Below are positions 35,025 through 43,461 of a DNA stretch of 64,000 bases, one piece after another. A program made the translations under genes and the position numbers. The stretch comes from Gluconacetobacter azotocaptans (GTDB lineage Bacteria; Pseudomonadota; Alphaproteobacteria; Acetobacterales; Acetobacteraceae): positions 124,001 through 188,000 of the forward strand of contig NZ_JABEQF010000001.1 of NCBI RefSeq assembly GCF_014174355.1, written 5' to 3'. The notes under the pieces were generated by a model. The model worked only from the letters and a program-made list of their open reading frames with translations. It did not search any database and was not told where the DNA came from. Within the stretch, counting starts at the first letter, position 1. The number at the start of each line of letters is the position of its first letter.

Positions 35025-35637
35025 AAAAGCAATATCGCCGGAGGCACCGGCCGAACCGGTCGCCCCGAAGCGCCAGCGCGGGCGGCTGCGTGTGGCCGCC
35101 ATCCTGGCGGCGGCGTCCGACACGTTTCAGGACAAGGGGTTCGACGGCGCGACGATGACCGAGATCGCCGCGCGGTCCGGCACCGCCATCGGCTCGCTCT
35201 ATCGCTTTTTTCCCACCAAGGACGTCCTGGCCGATGCGCTGCTGGGCGCGTATTTCGGGCGTCTGAACGAGCGGCTGGACCACATCGCGGCCCAGGTCCG
35301 GCAGATGGAGCCGGGGGCACTGGCCGATGCGCTGGTCGACATGGCGCTGGACCTGCTGGCGGAGCGTGCGGCGGCCCTGATCCTGGTCGAGGCCCGGCGC
35401 AACGGCCCCTATCGGCGCGGGACCCTGCGGGACTTCATGCGGGGCCGCATCTGCGACATCCTGCGCGAGGTGATGCCCGGCCTGCCACCGGCGCGCGCCG
35501 CGACGGTCGCGACCCTGCTGCTGCACCTGCTGAAGACGGTGCCCGCCCTGGCGGAGGAGGAACGGACCACCGGCGCGCCGGTACTGGCCGAACTGCGCCG
35601 GACGGCGCGGCTGTATATCGGCGACGCCGCGCGCTGA
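35014..35637 (+). CDS. TetR family transcriptional regulator
   Basis: About 207 residues. The N-terminal TetR helix-turn-helix is clear: RVAAILAAASDTFQDKGFDG, ATMTEIAARSGTAIGSLYRF and FPTKDVLADALL (residues about 25-75). The C-terminal ligand domain is Ala/Leu-rich and not assignable. The ATG at 35014 is preferred over a TTG at 35008. It faces the isochorismatase-like and AbrB-type genes and most likely represses them and itself through the GCGAG repeats. Confidence 0.9.
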   Translation: MSSQKAISPEAPAEPVAPKRQRGRLRVAAILAAASDTFQDKGFDGATMTEIAARSGTAIGSLYRFFPTKDVLADALLGAYFGRLNERLDHIAAQVRQMEPGALADALVDMALDLLAERAAALILVEARRNGPYRRGTLRDFMRGRICDILREVMPGLPPARAATVATLLLHLLKTVPALAEEERTTGAPVLAELRRTARLYIGDAAR

Positions 35638-35662
35638 CGCCCGGGTTCAGGAGGTCAGGGGT

Positions 35663-35794
35663 TCAGGGTGTCAGGCCGACGGCCGCCATGACCAGATGCA
35701 TGGCGCCGGCGAAGACCCCCATGGCGGCCACGCCGGCCAGCCAGAGGGCGACCATCCACCCAAGCTGGGTGCGCGGCCGGAAAGGGATGCGCAT
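35663..35794 (-). CDS. DUF2474 small bd-oxidase subunit (CydX-like)
   Basis: A 43-residue protein, MRIPFRPRTQLGWMVALWLA then one transmembrane helix through VAAMGVFAGAMHLVMAAVG. DUF2474 miniproteins are encoded after cydB of short-Q-loop bd oxidases and probably play the CydX role of stabilising the haem site. The ATG overlaps the cydB stop by one base, so translation is coupled. Confidence 0.85.
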   Translation of the reverse strand: MRIPFRPRTQLGWMVALWLAGVAAMGVFAGAMHLVMAAVGLTP

Positions 35795-36807
35795 CAGTGA
35801 TATCCTTCCCCATGACGGACCTTGCCGCGGAACACGTAATAGGCCCAGGCCGTGTAGATCAGGATGAACGGGATCACGAACAATGCCCCCACCAGCGCGA
35901 AGCCCATGCTTTCCGGGGGGGCCGCCGCATCGCGCAGCGACAGGGCGGGCGGGATGATGTTCGGCCACAGGCTGATCCCCAGCCCGACATAGCCCAGCAG
36001 CATAAGGCCCAGCGACATCAGGAACGGCACGGCATGATTGCCCTGGGCGTTGCCGACGCTGCGCAGCAGCACGAAGGCGATCGCGATCACCAGCAGCGGC
36101 ACCGCGGCCAGGATCGCCATGTTGGGCATGGTGAACCAGCGGTCGGCGATGGCCTGGTGCAGCAGGGGCGTCCAGATGCTGACGATGGCGATGCAGGCCA
36201 GCAGGGCCAGCGTCAGCGGTTTCGCCAGGGTGCGCATCCGGTCATGCAGCGCGCCCTCGGTCTTGAATATCAGCCATGTCGCGCCCAGCAGCGCATAGGC
36301 CGCCAGCAGCGCCACGCCGGTGAACAGGCTGAAGGGCGAAACCCAGTCGAATGCGCCCCCGTCGTAGGACGGGCCGGTGACCTGCAGGCCGTTGATCAGC
36401 CCGCCCAGCACCCAGCCCTGGCAGAGGGTGGCCAGGATCGACCCGCCGGCGAACGCCTTGTCCCAGAAAGGACGATGGGCCTCGTCCGCCTTGAAGCGGA
36501 ATTCGAAGGCGACGCCACGGAAGATCAAGCCGCCCAGCATCAGCAGCAGCGGAATGTAGAATGCGCTGAGGACGACGGAATAGACGATCGGAAACGCCGC
36601 CATCAATCCGGCGCCGCCCAGCGCCAGCCAGGTCTCGTTCCCGTCCCACACCGGGGCGATGGTGTTGATCATCGTGTCCCGTTCCGTCCGGTCGGGGATG
36701 AACGGGAACAGCAGGCCGATGCCCAGGTCGAAGCCGTCCATCACGACATACATCAGCACCCCGAAGGCAATGATGATCGCCCAGACCAGCGGAAGATCGA
36801 TACCCAT
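35794..36807 (-). CDS. cydB: Cytochrome bd-type (cyanide-insensitive type) quinol oxidase subunit II
   Basis: A 337-residue inner-membrane subunit with about nine helices, starting MGIDLPLVWAIIIAFGVLMY and containing VMDGFDLGIGLLFPFI, APVWDGNETWLALGGAGLMA and FRGVAFEFRFKADEAHRPFW, all typical of CydB/CioB. With CydA it oxidises quinol and reduces oxygen. The start at 36807 is fixed by the conserved N-terminus; it lies 25 bp after the cydA stop. Confidence 0.95.
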   Translation of the reverse strand: MGIDLPLVWAIIIAFGVLMYVVMDGFDLGIGLLFPFIPDRTERDTMINTIAPVWDGNETWLALGGAGLMAAFPIVYSVVLSAFYIPLLLMLGGLIFRGVAFEFRFKADEAHRPFWDKAFAGGSILATLCQGWVLGGLINGLQVTGPSYDGGAFDWVSPFSLFTGVALLAAYALLGATWLIFKTEGALHDRMRTLAKPLTLALLACIAIVSIWTPLLHQAIADRWFTMPNMAILAAVPLLVIAIAFVLLRSVGNAQGNHAVPFLMSLGLMLLGYVGLGISLWPNIIPPALSLRDAAAPPESMGFALVGALFVIPFILIYTAWAYYVFRGKVRHGEGYH

Positions 36808-36832
36808 GTCTCTGGTTCCTTGGGGCTGAAGG

Positions 36833-38230
36833 TTACAGGTCGCCGAGATTCGGCGCGGCGGACATCGGGCGGGCAGGGCGCTCGTCGGGGCGCAAATCGT
36901 GGTCGTGGCCGGACAGGGCCTCGGGCGGCTTGGTGGCCAGGCGCAGCATGTACAGGACGCCGGTGCCGAAGATGCACACATACAGCACGACGAAGGTCAG
37001 CAGCGACGCCGTCAGCACCGGGACCGAATGGTTCGACACCGCGTCGCGGGTCCGCAGCACGCCATAGACCACCCAGGGCTGGCGGCCGATTTCGGTAGTG
37101 AACCAGCCGGCCAGGATGGCGATCAGCCCCGCCGGCCCCATGACCAGCGCGAAAGTCAGCAGCGGCCGGAAATCGTACAGCCGCCCGCGCCAACGCGCGA
37201 AGGCCGCGACCACGCCCAGCAGCAGCATCGCGACGCCCAGCCCGACCATGACGCGGAACGTCCAGAAGACGATGGTGGAATTGGGTCGGTCCTCGGCCGG
37301 GAAATCCTTCAGGGCCGGGATCTTGCCGTTCCAGGAATGGGTCAGGATCAGGCTGCCCACATGCGGCACGGCGATCTGGTAGCGGGTTTTTTCGGCCGCC
37401 ATGTCGGGCAGGCCGAACAGGATCAGCGGCACCTGGTCCTCGTCATTGTCCCAATGGCCTTCGATGGCCGCGATCTTGGCGGGCTGGTGTTCCAGCGTGT
37501 TCAGCCCGTGCTGGTCGCCGGCCTCGATCTGGATCGGGGCGACGATCAGGATCATCCACATCGCCATGGACATCATGCGCTTGACGGCGGGTGTGCGTTC
37601 GCCGCGCAGCAGGTGCCACGCCGCTGTGGCGCCGACGAACAGCGCCGTCGCCAGGAAGGCGGCCAGCACCATATGCGTGAAGCGGTAGGGAACCGAGGGG
37701 TTGAAGACGATCTGCAGCCAGTCGACCGGGATCACCCGCCCATCGACGATCCTGTATCCTACCGGCGTCTGCATCCAGCTGTTCGACACCAGGATCCAGG
37801 TGGCGGAAATCAGCGTGCCCAGCGCGACCATGGCGGTGGCAAACAGGTGCAGCCCCTTGCCCACCTTGTCCCAGCCGAACAGGGCGACACCCAGGAACCC
37901 GGCCTCGAGAAAGAAGGCCGTCAGGACTTCATAGGTCAGCAGAGGGCCGGTCACGGTGCCCGCCCGGGCTGAAAAATAGCTCCAGTTCGTGCCGAATTCG
38001 TAGGCCATCACCAGGCCGGACACCACGCCCATGGCGAAATTGACCGCGAAGATCTGCGACCAGTAGCGGCAGAGCTGAAGATAGACCGGGTCCTTTTTCC
38101 ACAGCCACAGCGCCTCGAGAAACGTCATGTAGCTGGCCAGGCCGATGGTGATGGCCGGAAAGATGATGTGGAAGGAAACCGTGAAGCCGAACTGGATGCG
38201 CGCCAGTTCCAATGCGCTCAGGCCGAACAT
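36833..38230 (-). CDS. cydA: Cytochrome bd-type (cyanide-insensitive type) quinol oxidase subunit I
   Basis: A 465-residue quinol oxidase subunit. Haem and quinol motifs: H21 in FGFTVSFHIIFP, GDQHGLNTLEHQPAKIAAIE in the Q-loop region, and EIGRQPWVVYGVLRTRDAVS. The short Q-loop and the GRQPW/LRTRDA form place it with the CioA group found in Gluconobacter and Pseudomonas, known for low cyanide sensitivity. The start at 38230 precedes the conserved N-terminus. Transcribed away from the MocR regulator, with motif-bearing DNA between. First gene of cydA-cydB-DUF2474. Confidence 0.95.
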   Translation of the reverse strand: MFGLSALELARIQFGFTVSFHIIFPAITIGLASYMTFLEALWLWKKDPVYLQLCRYWSQIFAVNFAMGVVSGLVMAYEFGTNWSYFSARAGTVTGPLLTYEVLTAFFLEAGFLGVALFGWDKVGKGLHLFATAMVALGTLISATWILVSNSWMQTPVGYRIVDGRVIPVDWLQIVFNPSVPYRFTHMVLAAFLATALFVGATAAWHLLRGERTPAVKRMMSMAMWMILIVAPIQIEAGDQHGLNTLEHQPAKIAAIEGHWDNDEDQVPLILFGLPDMAAEKTRYQIAVPHVGSLILTHSWNGKIPALKDFPAEDRPNSTIVFWTFRVMVGLGVAMLLLGVVAAFARWRGRLYDFRPLLTFALVMGPAGLIAILAGWFTTEIGRQPWVVYGVLRTRDAVSNHSVPVLTASLLTFVVLYVCIFGTGVLYMLRLATKPPEALSGHDHDLRPDERPARPMSAAPNLGDL

Positions 38231-38294
38231 GATGGTGCCTCCTTGCCGCGGGCCGGATGTCGGGATGGCGTGCCAGGCAATGCCGGAACAATAT

Positions 38295-38343
38295 CCATAC
38301 AAAATGAAAACAACGAACCCATATGTCCGCAAAATGTATGGGT
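38295..38343 (-). promoter_or_regulatory. Candidate regulator sites in the cydA promoter
   Basis: CCATACAAAAT at 38295 (TTGTATGG on the minus strand) and AATGTATGGGT ending at 38343. The second forms a dyad with ACCCATA at 38317-38323: perfect 7-bp arms, 13-base spacer. The same TGTATGG core occurs before the MocR gene and the Nit1C operon. About 65-110 bp upstream of cydA. Confidence 0.5.
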
Positions 38344-38536
38344 CAAGAGGAGGCATGCGAACCCCCGTCGCCTTGTGGAACGTGGCGGAACCGCAGGGGA
38401 TGCCTCGCCGGGCGCGGATTTCCCATATCGCCGCCCGGATGAGGGTGACTGCGGCGCAGGGACGCGGCAGCGGGCACCGTCCGACATGGGCGGGTTGTGT
38501 GCAGGGTATGGCTGGATTGGGCGGGAATTAGGGTAA

Positions 38537-38544
38537 TTGTATGG
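38537..38544 (+). promoter_or_regulatory. TTGTATGG site before the MocR gene
   Basis: AATTGTATGGATG at 38535-38547 carries the motif also found before cydA and the Nit1C operon. It covers an in-frame ATG at 38541, which argues that the real start of the regulator is the later ATG at 38598 and that the site serves autoregulation. Confidence 0.45.
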
Positions 38545-38597
38545 ATGTGCTGATGAATTGTCAGTATCACGGCCGTGCAACAGACCCCGAGAACCGA

Positions 38598-39998
38598 ATG
38601 TCCGCCGCTGACCTGATGCCTGGCTGGAAGCAGTATATCGACCGCAATGCCGGCCCCCTCTACCTGTCGATCGTCGAGGCGCTGGCGGAGTCCATCCGCC
38701 GGGACGAAATCCACGAGGGCGACCGGCTGCCGCCGCAGCGGGCGCTGGCCAAGGCGCTGGGCACGGACCTTACGACCGTCACCCGCGCCTTCGCCGAGGC
38801 CCGGCGGCGCGGCCTGATCGAGGCGACGGTCGGGCGGGGGACGTTCGTGCGCGTGGGCGCGACCGAGACGCGCTGGCGCAATGCCGGACGCGCGGTGGTC
38901 GACCTGACCATGAACCTGCCGCCGATCCCCGAGAACCCGTCGCTGCAGCAGCTGATCCAGAACGACATCAGCCGCATCCTGCGCCGGCAGGACCTGCATG
39001 CCCTGCTGTCCTATCGCGTGACCGGCGGTACCAGCGAGGAACGGCAACTGGCCGCCGACTGGATGAAGCCGATGCTGGGCGTGCGGCCGGCGGACGAGAT
39101 CCTGGTGGTGCCCGGGGCGCAGAGCGCGATGAGCGCCGTGGTCTCGACCCTGGCGGCGCCGGGCGACGTGATCGTGACCGACCGCTTCACCTATCCGGGT
39201 ATCCGCACCCTGGCGGCCCAGTTCGGGCTGTTGCTGGCCGGGGTGGACAGCGACCATGAGGGGATGGTGCCCGACCTGCTGGACCGGGCGTGCCGCCAGC
39301 ATCGGCCGCGCCTGATCTATTGCACGCCCACCATCCAGAACCCGACCACCGCCACCATGTCGCTGGCGCGGCGCGAAGCGATCCTGGCGGTCGCGAAGGC
39401 CCATAACGTGCAGATCCTGGAGGACGACCCCTACAGCCTGCTGCTGGACCAGCCGCCGCCGGCGCTGGCGGCGCTGGACCCGTCGCGCGTCTTCTACGTC
39501 TCGACCCTGGCGAAGGTGCTGTCGCCCGGCCTGCGGCTGGCGTTCCTGGTCGCCCCGCAGGACGCGGTCCAGCGCATGAGTTCGGCCGTCCGGGCGATTT
39601 CCCTGACCTGTTCGGGCCTGATGACCAGCCTGGTCGCGCGCTGGATGCAGGACGGCCAGGCGCAGGCGATCGTGCAGGCCATCCGCACGGAACTGCGCCT
39701 GCGCCAGACGGCGGCGCGCGCGATTTTGGGGGAGGGGCATTGCATGCACCCTGACGGCCCGCATGTCTGGCTGAAACTGCCGGACTGGTGGGGCAGCGTC
39801 GATTTCGTGTCCTACGCGCGCCGCCAGGGGCTGGGGCTGGTGCCCAGCACCGTCTTCACCGTCGAGGGCGAGCCCGCGCAGCGTGTGCGGATCGCGCTGG
39901 GCAGCGCCGCCACCCTCGACAGTCTGGAGGTGTCGCTGCATGGCGTCGTCTCGGTGCTGCAGCACAAGCGGTCGCCGGGTTACACCGACATCGTGTGA
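38598..39998 (+). CDS. MocR family PLP-dependent regulator (GntR HTH + aminotransferase-like domain)
   Basis: About 466 residues. N-terminal GntR-type winged helix (GPLYLSIVEALAESIRRDEI, DRLPPQRALAKALGTDLTTV, residues about 20-85) joined to a type I aminotransferase-like fold (VVPGAQSAMSAVVSTLAAPG, YCTPTIQNPTTATMS, LEDDPYSLLLDQ, and the PLP lysine in YVSTLAKVLSPGLRLAFL). MocR proteins sense PLP-linked amines or amino acids and usually control a neighbouring catabolic operon. It lies between cydAB and the Nit1C cluster, with TTGTATGG motifs before all three units. An earlier in-frame ATG at 38541 overlaps one motif. Confidence 0.9.
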   Translation: MSAADLMPGWKQYIDRNAGPLYLSIVEALAESIRRDEIHEGDRLPPQRALAKALGTDLTTVTRAFAEARRRGLIEATVGRGTFVRVGATETRWRNAGRAVVDLTMNLPPIPENPSLQQLIQNDISRILRRQDLHALLSYRVTGGTSEERQLAADWMKPMLGVRPADEILVVPGAQSAMSAVVSTLAAPGDVIVTDRFTYPGIRTLAAQFGLLLAGVDSDHEGMVPDLLDRACRQHRPRLIYCTPTIQNPTTATMSLARREAILAVAKAHNVQILEDDPYSLLLDQPPPALAALDPSRVFYVSTLAKVLSPGLRLAFLVAPQDAVQRMSSAVRAISLTCSGLMTSLVARWMQDGQAQAIVQAIRTELRLRQTAARAILGEGHCMHPDGPHVWLKLPDWWGSVDFVSYARRQGLGLVPSTVFTVEGEPAQRVRIALGSAATLDSLEVSLHGVVSVLQHKRSPGYTDIV

Positions 39999-40173
39999 CC
40001 GGCATGCTTTAGGGCTGTTCGCCCATGCACCGACAATATGGACATTATTCGTTTTTTCGCATCGGCGGAAAAAGTCCGCGTTTTCGGTCGCTTGGGGGTG
40101 TCTGGCCGGCATTGCATGGGGACGGCCGAGGAAATGTCGGGGGATGAATGGCGGCGTTCCGTCCGGCATGGGG

Positions 40174-40239
40174 AAATTGTATGGTTTTGTATGTAATTGC
40201 GTCTGGATGTGACCCTTGAGGATTGTCGTTATTGTATGT
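40174..40239 (+). promoter_or_regulatory. Three TTGTATG repeats in the Nit1C operon promoter
   Basis: TTGTATGG at 40177, TTGTATGT at 40187 and TTGTATGT at 40232, all in the same orientation; the first two are one helical turn apart. MocR-type regulators often bind direct repeats. They lie 65-130 bp before the first gene. The rest of the 305 bp between the regulator and this operon holds no gene. Confidence 0.55.
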
Positions 40240-40303
40240 CACGACTCTGCCTGTCAGTTCACACGGTCACGGCCCCGCGCCGTGCCCTGGCAGGAGAATC
40301 CCG

Positions 40304-40786
40304 ATGCCCAAGGTCGAACATGCCCCGCACAAGGACGGCGACATCTTCGTCGATTATGAAAACAAGGTCTTCGAGGACGTAAAGGCCCAGCCGGGCGAGA
40401 AGGCGCTGGTCACCTTCCATACCGTCGCGTTCGAAGGGTCGATCGGTTTCGTCAATCTGCTGCAGGCGACGCGTCTGATCCGCAAGGGGTTCGACACGTC
40501 GGTGCTGCTGTATGGTCCCGGCGTGACGCTGGGCGTGCAGCGCGGCTTCCCCCGGCTGGGGGACGAGGCCTTTCCCGGCCATATGAACGCCAACCGCCAG
40601 ATCGTGAAGATCCTTGAAGAGGGCGGCAAGGTTTATGCCTGCCGCTTCGCCCTGCAGGCGCTGTACGGCCATGGCGAGCAGTCGCTGATCCCGGGCATCA
40701 CCCCGATCAACCCGCAGGACGTGCTGGACCTGATCCTGCTGGCGCGACGGGACAATGCCTTCATCCTCGATACCTGGACGGTCTGA
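40304..40786 (+). CDS. MSMEG_0572/Sll0783 family nitrogen starvation response protein
   Basis: A 160-residue protein, the first gene of the Nit1C set. It begins [20 protein letters not shown] and contains [20 protein letters not shown] and [19 protein letters not shown], then a single cysteine in [20 protein letters not shown], a DsrE-like alpha/beta outline. The Synechocystis homologue Sll0783 is induced by nitrogen starvation and needed for polyhydroxybutyrate accumulation; its biochemical role is unknown. GGAG lies before the ATG at 40304. 22 bp from nit1. Confidence 0.92.
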   Translation: MPKVEHAPHKDGDIFVDYENKVFEDVKAQPGEKALVTFHTVAFEGSIGFVNLLQATRLIRKGFDTSVLLYGPGVTLGVQRGFPRLGDEAFPGHMNANRQIVKILEEGGKVYACRFALQALYGHGEQSLIPGITPINPQDVLDLILLARRDNAFILDTWTV

Positions 40787-40808
40787 ACCTGAGGCGCGGG
40801 AGGGGACG

Positions 40809-41786
40809 ATGAACCGCATGATCCGGGCGGCGGCGGCGCAGATCGCCCCCGTCTTCGACGAGACGGGGCTGGGCACCGCCGGGAAAATCTGCCGCACCAT
40901 CGCAGACGCCGCGCAACAGGGCGTGCAAATCATCGTCTTTCCCGAAACCATCGTGCCGTACTATCCCTATTTCTCGTTCATCCGTCCGGCATTCCGGATG
41001 GGGGCGGAGCATCTGGCGCTGTACGACCGCGCGGTCGTCGTGCCCGGCCCGGTGACCGAGATGGTGGGCGCCGCGGCACGGGCGGCCGGGATGGTCGTCG
41101 TGCTGGGCGTCAACGAACGCGATGGCGGCACGCTGTACAACACGCAGCTGGTCTTCGACGCGACGGGCGATCTGATCCTGAAACGGCGCAAGATCACGCC
41201 GACCTATCACGAACGCATGGTCTGGGGGCAGGGCGACGGCGCGGGGCTGAGGGTGGTGGACAGCGCGGCCGGACGGATCGGCGCGCTGGCCTGTTGGGAA
41301 CATTACAACCCGCTGGCCCGTTACGCGCTGATGACCCAGCATGAGGAAATCCATTGCGCGCAATTTCCCGGATCGCTGGTGGGGCAGGTCTTCGCCGACC
41401 AGATGGAGGTAACGATCCGACATCATGCGCTGGAATCGGGATGTTTCGTCATCAACGCGACGGGATGGCTGTCCGACGGGCAGATCGCCGACATCGCCGG
41501 CGACCCGGCATTGGAAGGCCCACTGCGCGGCGGCTGCTTCACCGCCATCGTCTCGCCGGAAGGAAAATTGCTGGCGGAACCACGGCGCGAGGGCGAGGGG
41601 CTGGTGATCGCCGACCTCGATTTCGGCCTGATTGCCAAGCGCAAGCGGATGATGGATTCGGTCGGTCATTACGCGCGTCCCGAACTGCTGAGCCTGCTGC
41701 ACGACCGCCGCCCGGCTCGGACGGTCCATTACCGGGACGATCCACCCGAAGGGGTGGAACCCGACAGTCTTCAGGACAGGACATAA
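40809..41786 (+). CDS. nit1: Nit1 nitrilase of the Nit1C cluster
   Basis: A 325-residue member of the nitrilase branch of the C-N hydrolase superfamily, converting nitriles to acid and ammonia in the cytoplasm. The triad is complete: E46 in [11 protein letters not shown]128 in [20 protein letters not shown] and C162 in [18 protein letters not shown]. The start at 40809 follows GAGGGGACG. Nit1-type enzymes sit in a conserved cluster linked in cyanotrophic pseudomonads to use of cyanide as nitrogen source. Confidence 0.95.
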   Translation: MNRMIRAAAAQIAPVFDETGLGTAGKICRTIADAAQQGVQIIVFPETIVPYYPYFSFIRPAFRMGAEHLALYDRAVVVPGPVTEMVGAAARAAGMVVVLGVNERDGGTLYNTQLVFDATGDLILKRRKITPTYHERMVWGQGDGAGLRVVDSAAGRIGALACWEHYNPLARYALMTQHEEIHCAQFPGSLVGQVFADQMEVTIRHHALESGCFVINATGWLSDGQIADIAGDPALEGPLRGGCFTAIVSPEGKLLAEPRREGEGLVIADLDFGLIAKRKRMMDSVGHYARPELLSLLHDRRPARTVHYRDDPPEGVEPDSLQDRT

Positions 41787-41790
41787 GACG

Positions 41791-42900
41791 ATGCCGATCC
41801 CCGCCGCCGCGCCGACCGACAGCCGCCGGCTGATCACCGACCTTCAGTCGCTGGGCCTGCAAATGGCCGACTGCGGCGACGGCGTCACCCGCAAGGGGGG
41901 CGCGGGTCCGTCGGACCACAAGGCGGTGACGGTCGCCGGCCAGACCATCATGGTGCCGATCTACACGATGGGCGCGCGTCGTTCGCCCTTCCTGGCCGAC
42001 CCGCCCGATGCACGCGGGGGCAGCGTGCTGCGGCACGAAGGCCGGCCGGTCGGCACCATCCGCTTTCCCACGCCGCCGCGCTTCTATGGGCTGCACACGG
42101 CGGACGGTATTCCGTACTGGAAAATTGCTTTGCTGCACGGGCGCGATACGCTGGCGACCACGGTGCACCAGACCTGTATCCGCTATGCCGACCGGCGCAC
42201 GTCGTGCCAGTTCTGCGCCATCGGCCAGTCGCTGGAGGCCGGGCGCACCATCGCCTACAAGACGCCGCAGCAACTGGCCGAGGTCGCGCGCGCGGCCGTC
42301 GAACTGGACGGCGTGCGGGACATGGTGCTGACGACCGGCACCCCCAACATGGTCGATCGCGGTGCGGCGGTGCTGGCGGACAGCACGGCGGCCATCAAGG
42401 CGGCGGTCGATCTGCCCATCCAGGTGCAGTGCGAACCGCCGCGCGACCCTGCCTGGTTCGCCCGCCTGCGCGCCGCAGGCGCCGACAGCCTGGGCATGCA
42501 TCTGGAAGCCGCGACCCAGGACGTGCGGGCGCGGATCATGCCGGGCAAGGCGACCGTCAGCGTCGATCGCTACATGGACGCCTTTGCCGAGGCGGTGCCG
42601 GTGTTCGGCCGGGGGCAGGTGAACACCTACATCCTCGCCGGGCTGGGCGACACGGCAGAGCAGATCCTGGCACTGGCCCAACGGCTGATCGCGCTGGGCG
42701 TCTATCCGTTCGTCGTGCCGTTCGTGCCCATTACCGGCACGCCGCTGGAGCACCATCCGGCGCCGACGCCCGATTTCATGCGCGCGGTGCTGGCCCCGCT
42801 GGGGCGGATGCTGCGCGCGGCGGACATGCGGTCGTCCACCATCAAGGCGGGGTGCGGCCGGTGCGGCGCCTGTTCGGCGCTGTCGGCCTACGAGGACTGA
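41791..42900 (+). CDS. MSMEG_0568 family radical SAM protein
   Basis: A 369-residue radical SAM enzyme of the Nit1C cluster, with biotin-synthase/NifB-like layout. The SAM iron-sulfur cysteines are C129, C139 and C142 in QTCIRYADRRTSCQFCAIGQ, spaced CX9CX2C rather than the classic CX3CX2C. A second cysteine set, C355, C358 and C361 in AGCGRCGACSALSAY at the very C-terminus, could bind an auxiliary cluster. Substrate unknown. Starts 4 bp after the nitrilase stop and is followed 3 bp later by the GNAT gene. Confidence 0.93.
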   Translation: MPIPAAAPTDSRRLITDLQSLGLQMADCGDGVTRKGGAGPSDHKAVTVAGQTIMVPIYTMGARRSPFLADPPDARGGSVLRHEGRPVGTIRFPTPPRFYGLHTADGIPYWKIALLHGRDTLATTVHQTCIRYADRRTSCQFCAIGQSLEAGRTIAYKTPQQLAEVARAAVELDGVRDMVLTTGTPNMVDRGAAVLADSTAAIKAAVDLPIQVQCEPPRDPAWFARLRAAGADSLGMHLEAATQDVRARIMPGKATVSVDRYMDAFAEAVPVFGRGQVNTYILAGLGDTAEQILALAQRLIALGVYPFVVPFVPITGTPLEHHPAPTPDFMRAVLAPLGRMLRAADMRSSTIKAGCGRCGACSALSAYED

Positions 42901-42903
42901 GCG

Positions 42904-43461
42904 ATGGATACCGACCGGTTCGACGCCCCGCCCTTCGCCCCCAGCGAATATATCGTCCGGTTGGCCCGCACGCGCTGGGAAAGGGCGGGGCATTTCGCGC
43001 TGCGCCGCGCGGTCTTCTGTCACGAACAGCGCGTCTTCGCGACGGACGACCGTGATGCGACCGACGATGCCGCGATCCCCATCGTCGCCGCCTGCTGCGT
43101 CGCGGGCCTGCCCGAACAGGTGGTGGGCGCGGTGCGGATCCATGAATCGGAGCCGGGCCTGTGGCATGGGTCGCGGCTGGCAGTGCATGCCGACCATCGG
43201 CGGCTGGGCCGTATCGGCGGTGAACTGATCCGCATGGCCGTCTGCACCGCGCACGGGCTGGGCGCCACGCGCTTCCTGGCGCAGGTGCAGGCGCAGAACG
43301 TGCCGTTCTTCCGCCGGCTGCACTGGCGCAGCCTGAACGAAATTACCCTGCACGGCCTGCCGCACCATGTCATGGAAGCCGACCTGGCGCACTACCTGCC
43401 CCATGGGTGCGAGCAGACCTGGCTGCTGCGGCCGCAGCGCGCGGCGCGGAGGCGGGCGTGA
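42904..43461 (+). CDS. MSMEG_0567 family GNAT acetyltransferase
   Basis: A 185-residue GNAT protein of the Nit1C cluster. The N-terminal part FALRRAVFCHEQRVFATDDR and the acetyl-CoA region VHADHRRLGRIGGELIRMAV are recognisable, followed by FLAQVQAQNVPFFRRLHWRS. It may acylate an intermediate made by the nitrilase/radical SAM pair. Its stop overlaps the next gene (GTGA). In some genomes it is fused to the AIR-synthase-like protein that follows, consistent with physical coupling. Confidence 0.9.
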   Translation: MDTDRFDAPPFAPSEYIVRLARTRWERAGHFALRRAVFCHEQRVFATDDRDATDDAAIPIVAACCVAGLPEQVVGAVRIHESEPGLWHGSRLAVHADHRRLGRIGGELIRMAVCTAHGLGATRFLAQVQAQNVPFFRRLHWRSLNEITLHGLPHHVMEADLAHYLPHGCEQTWLLRPQRAARRRA

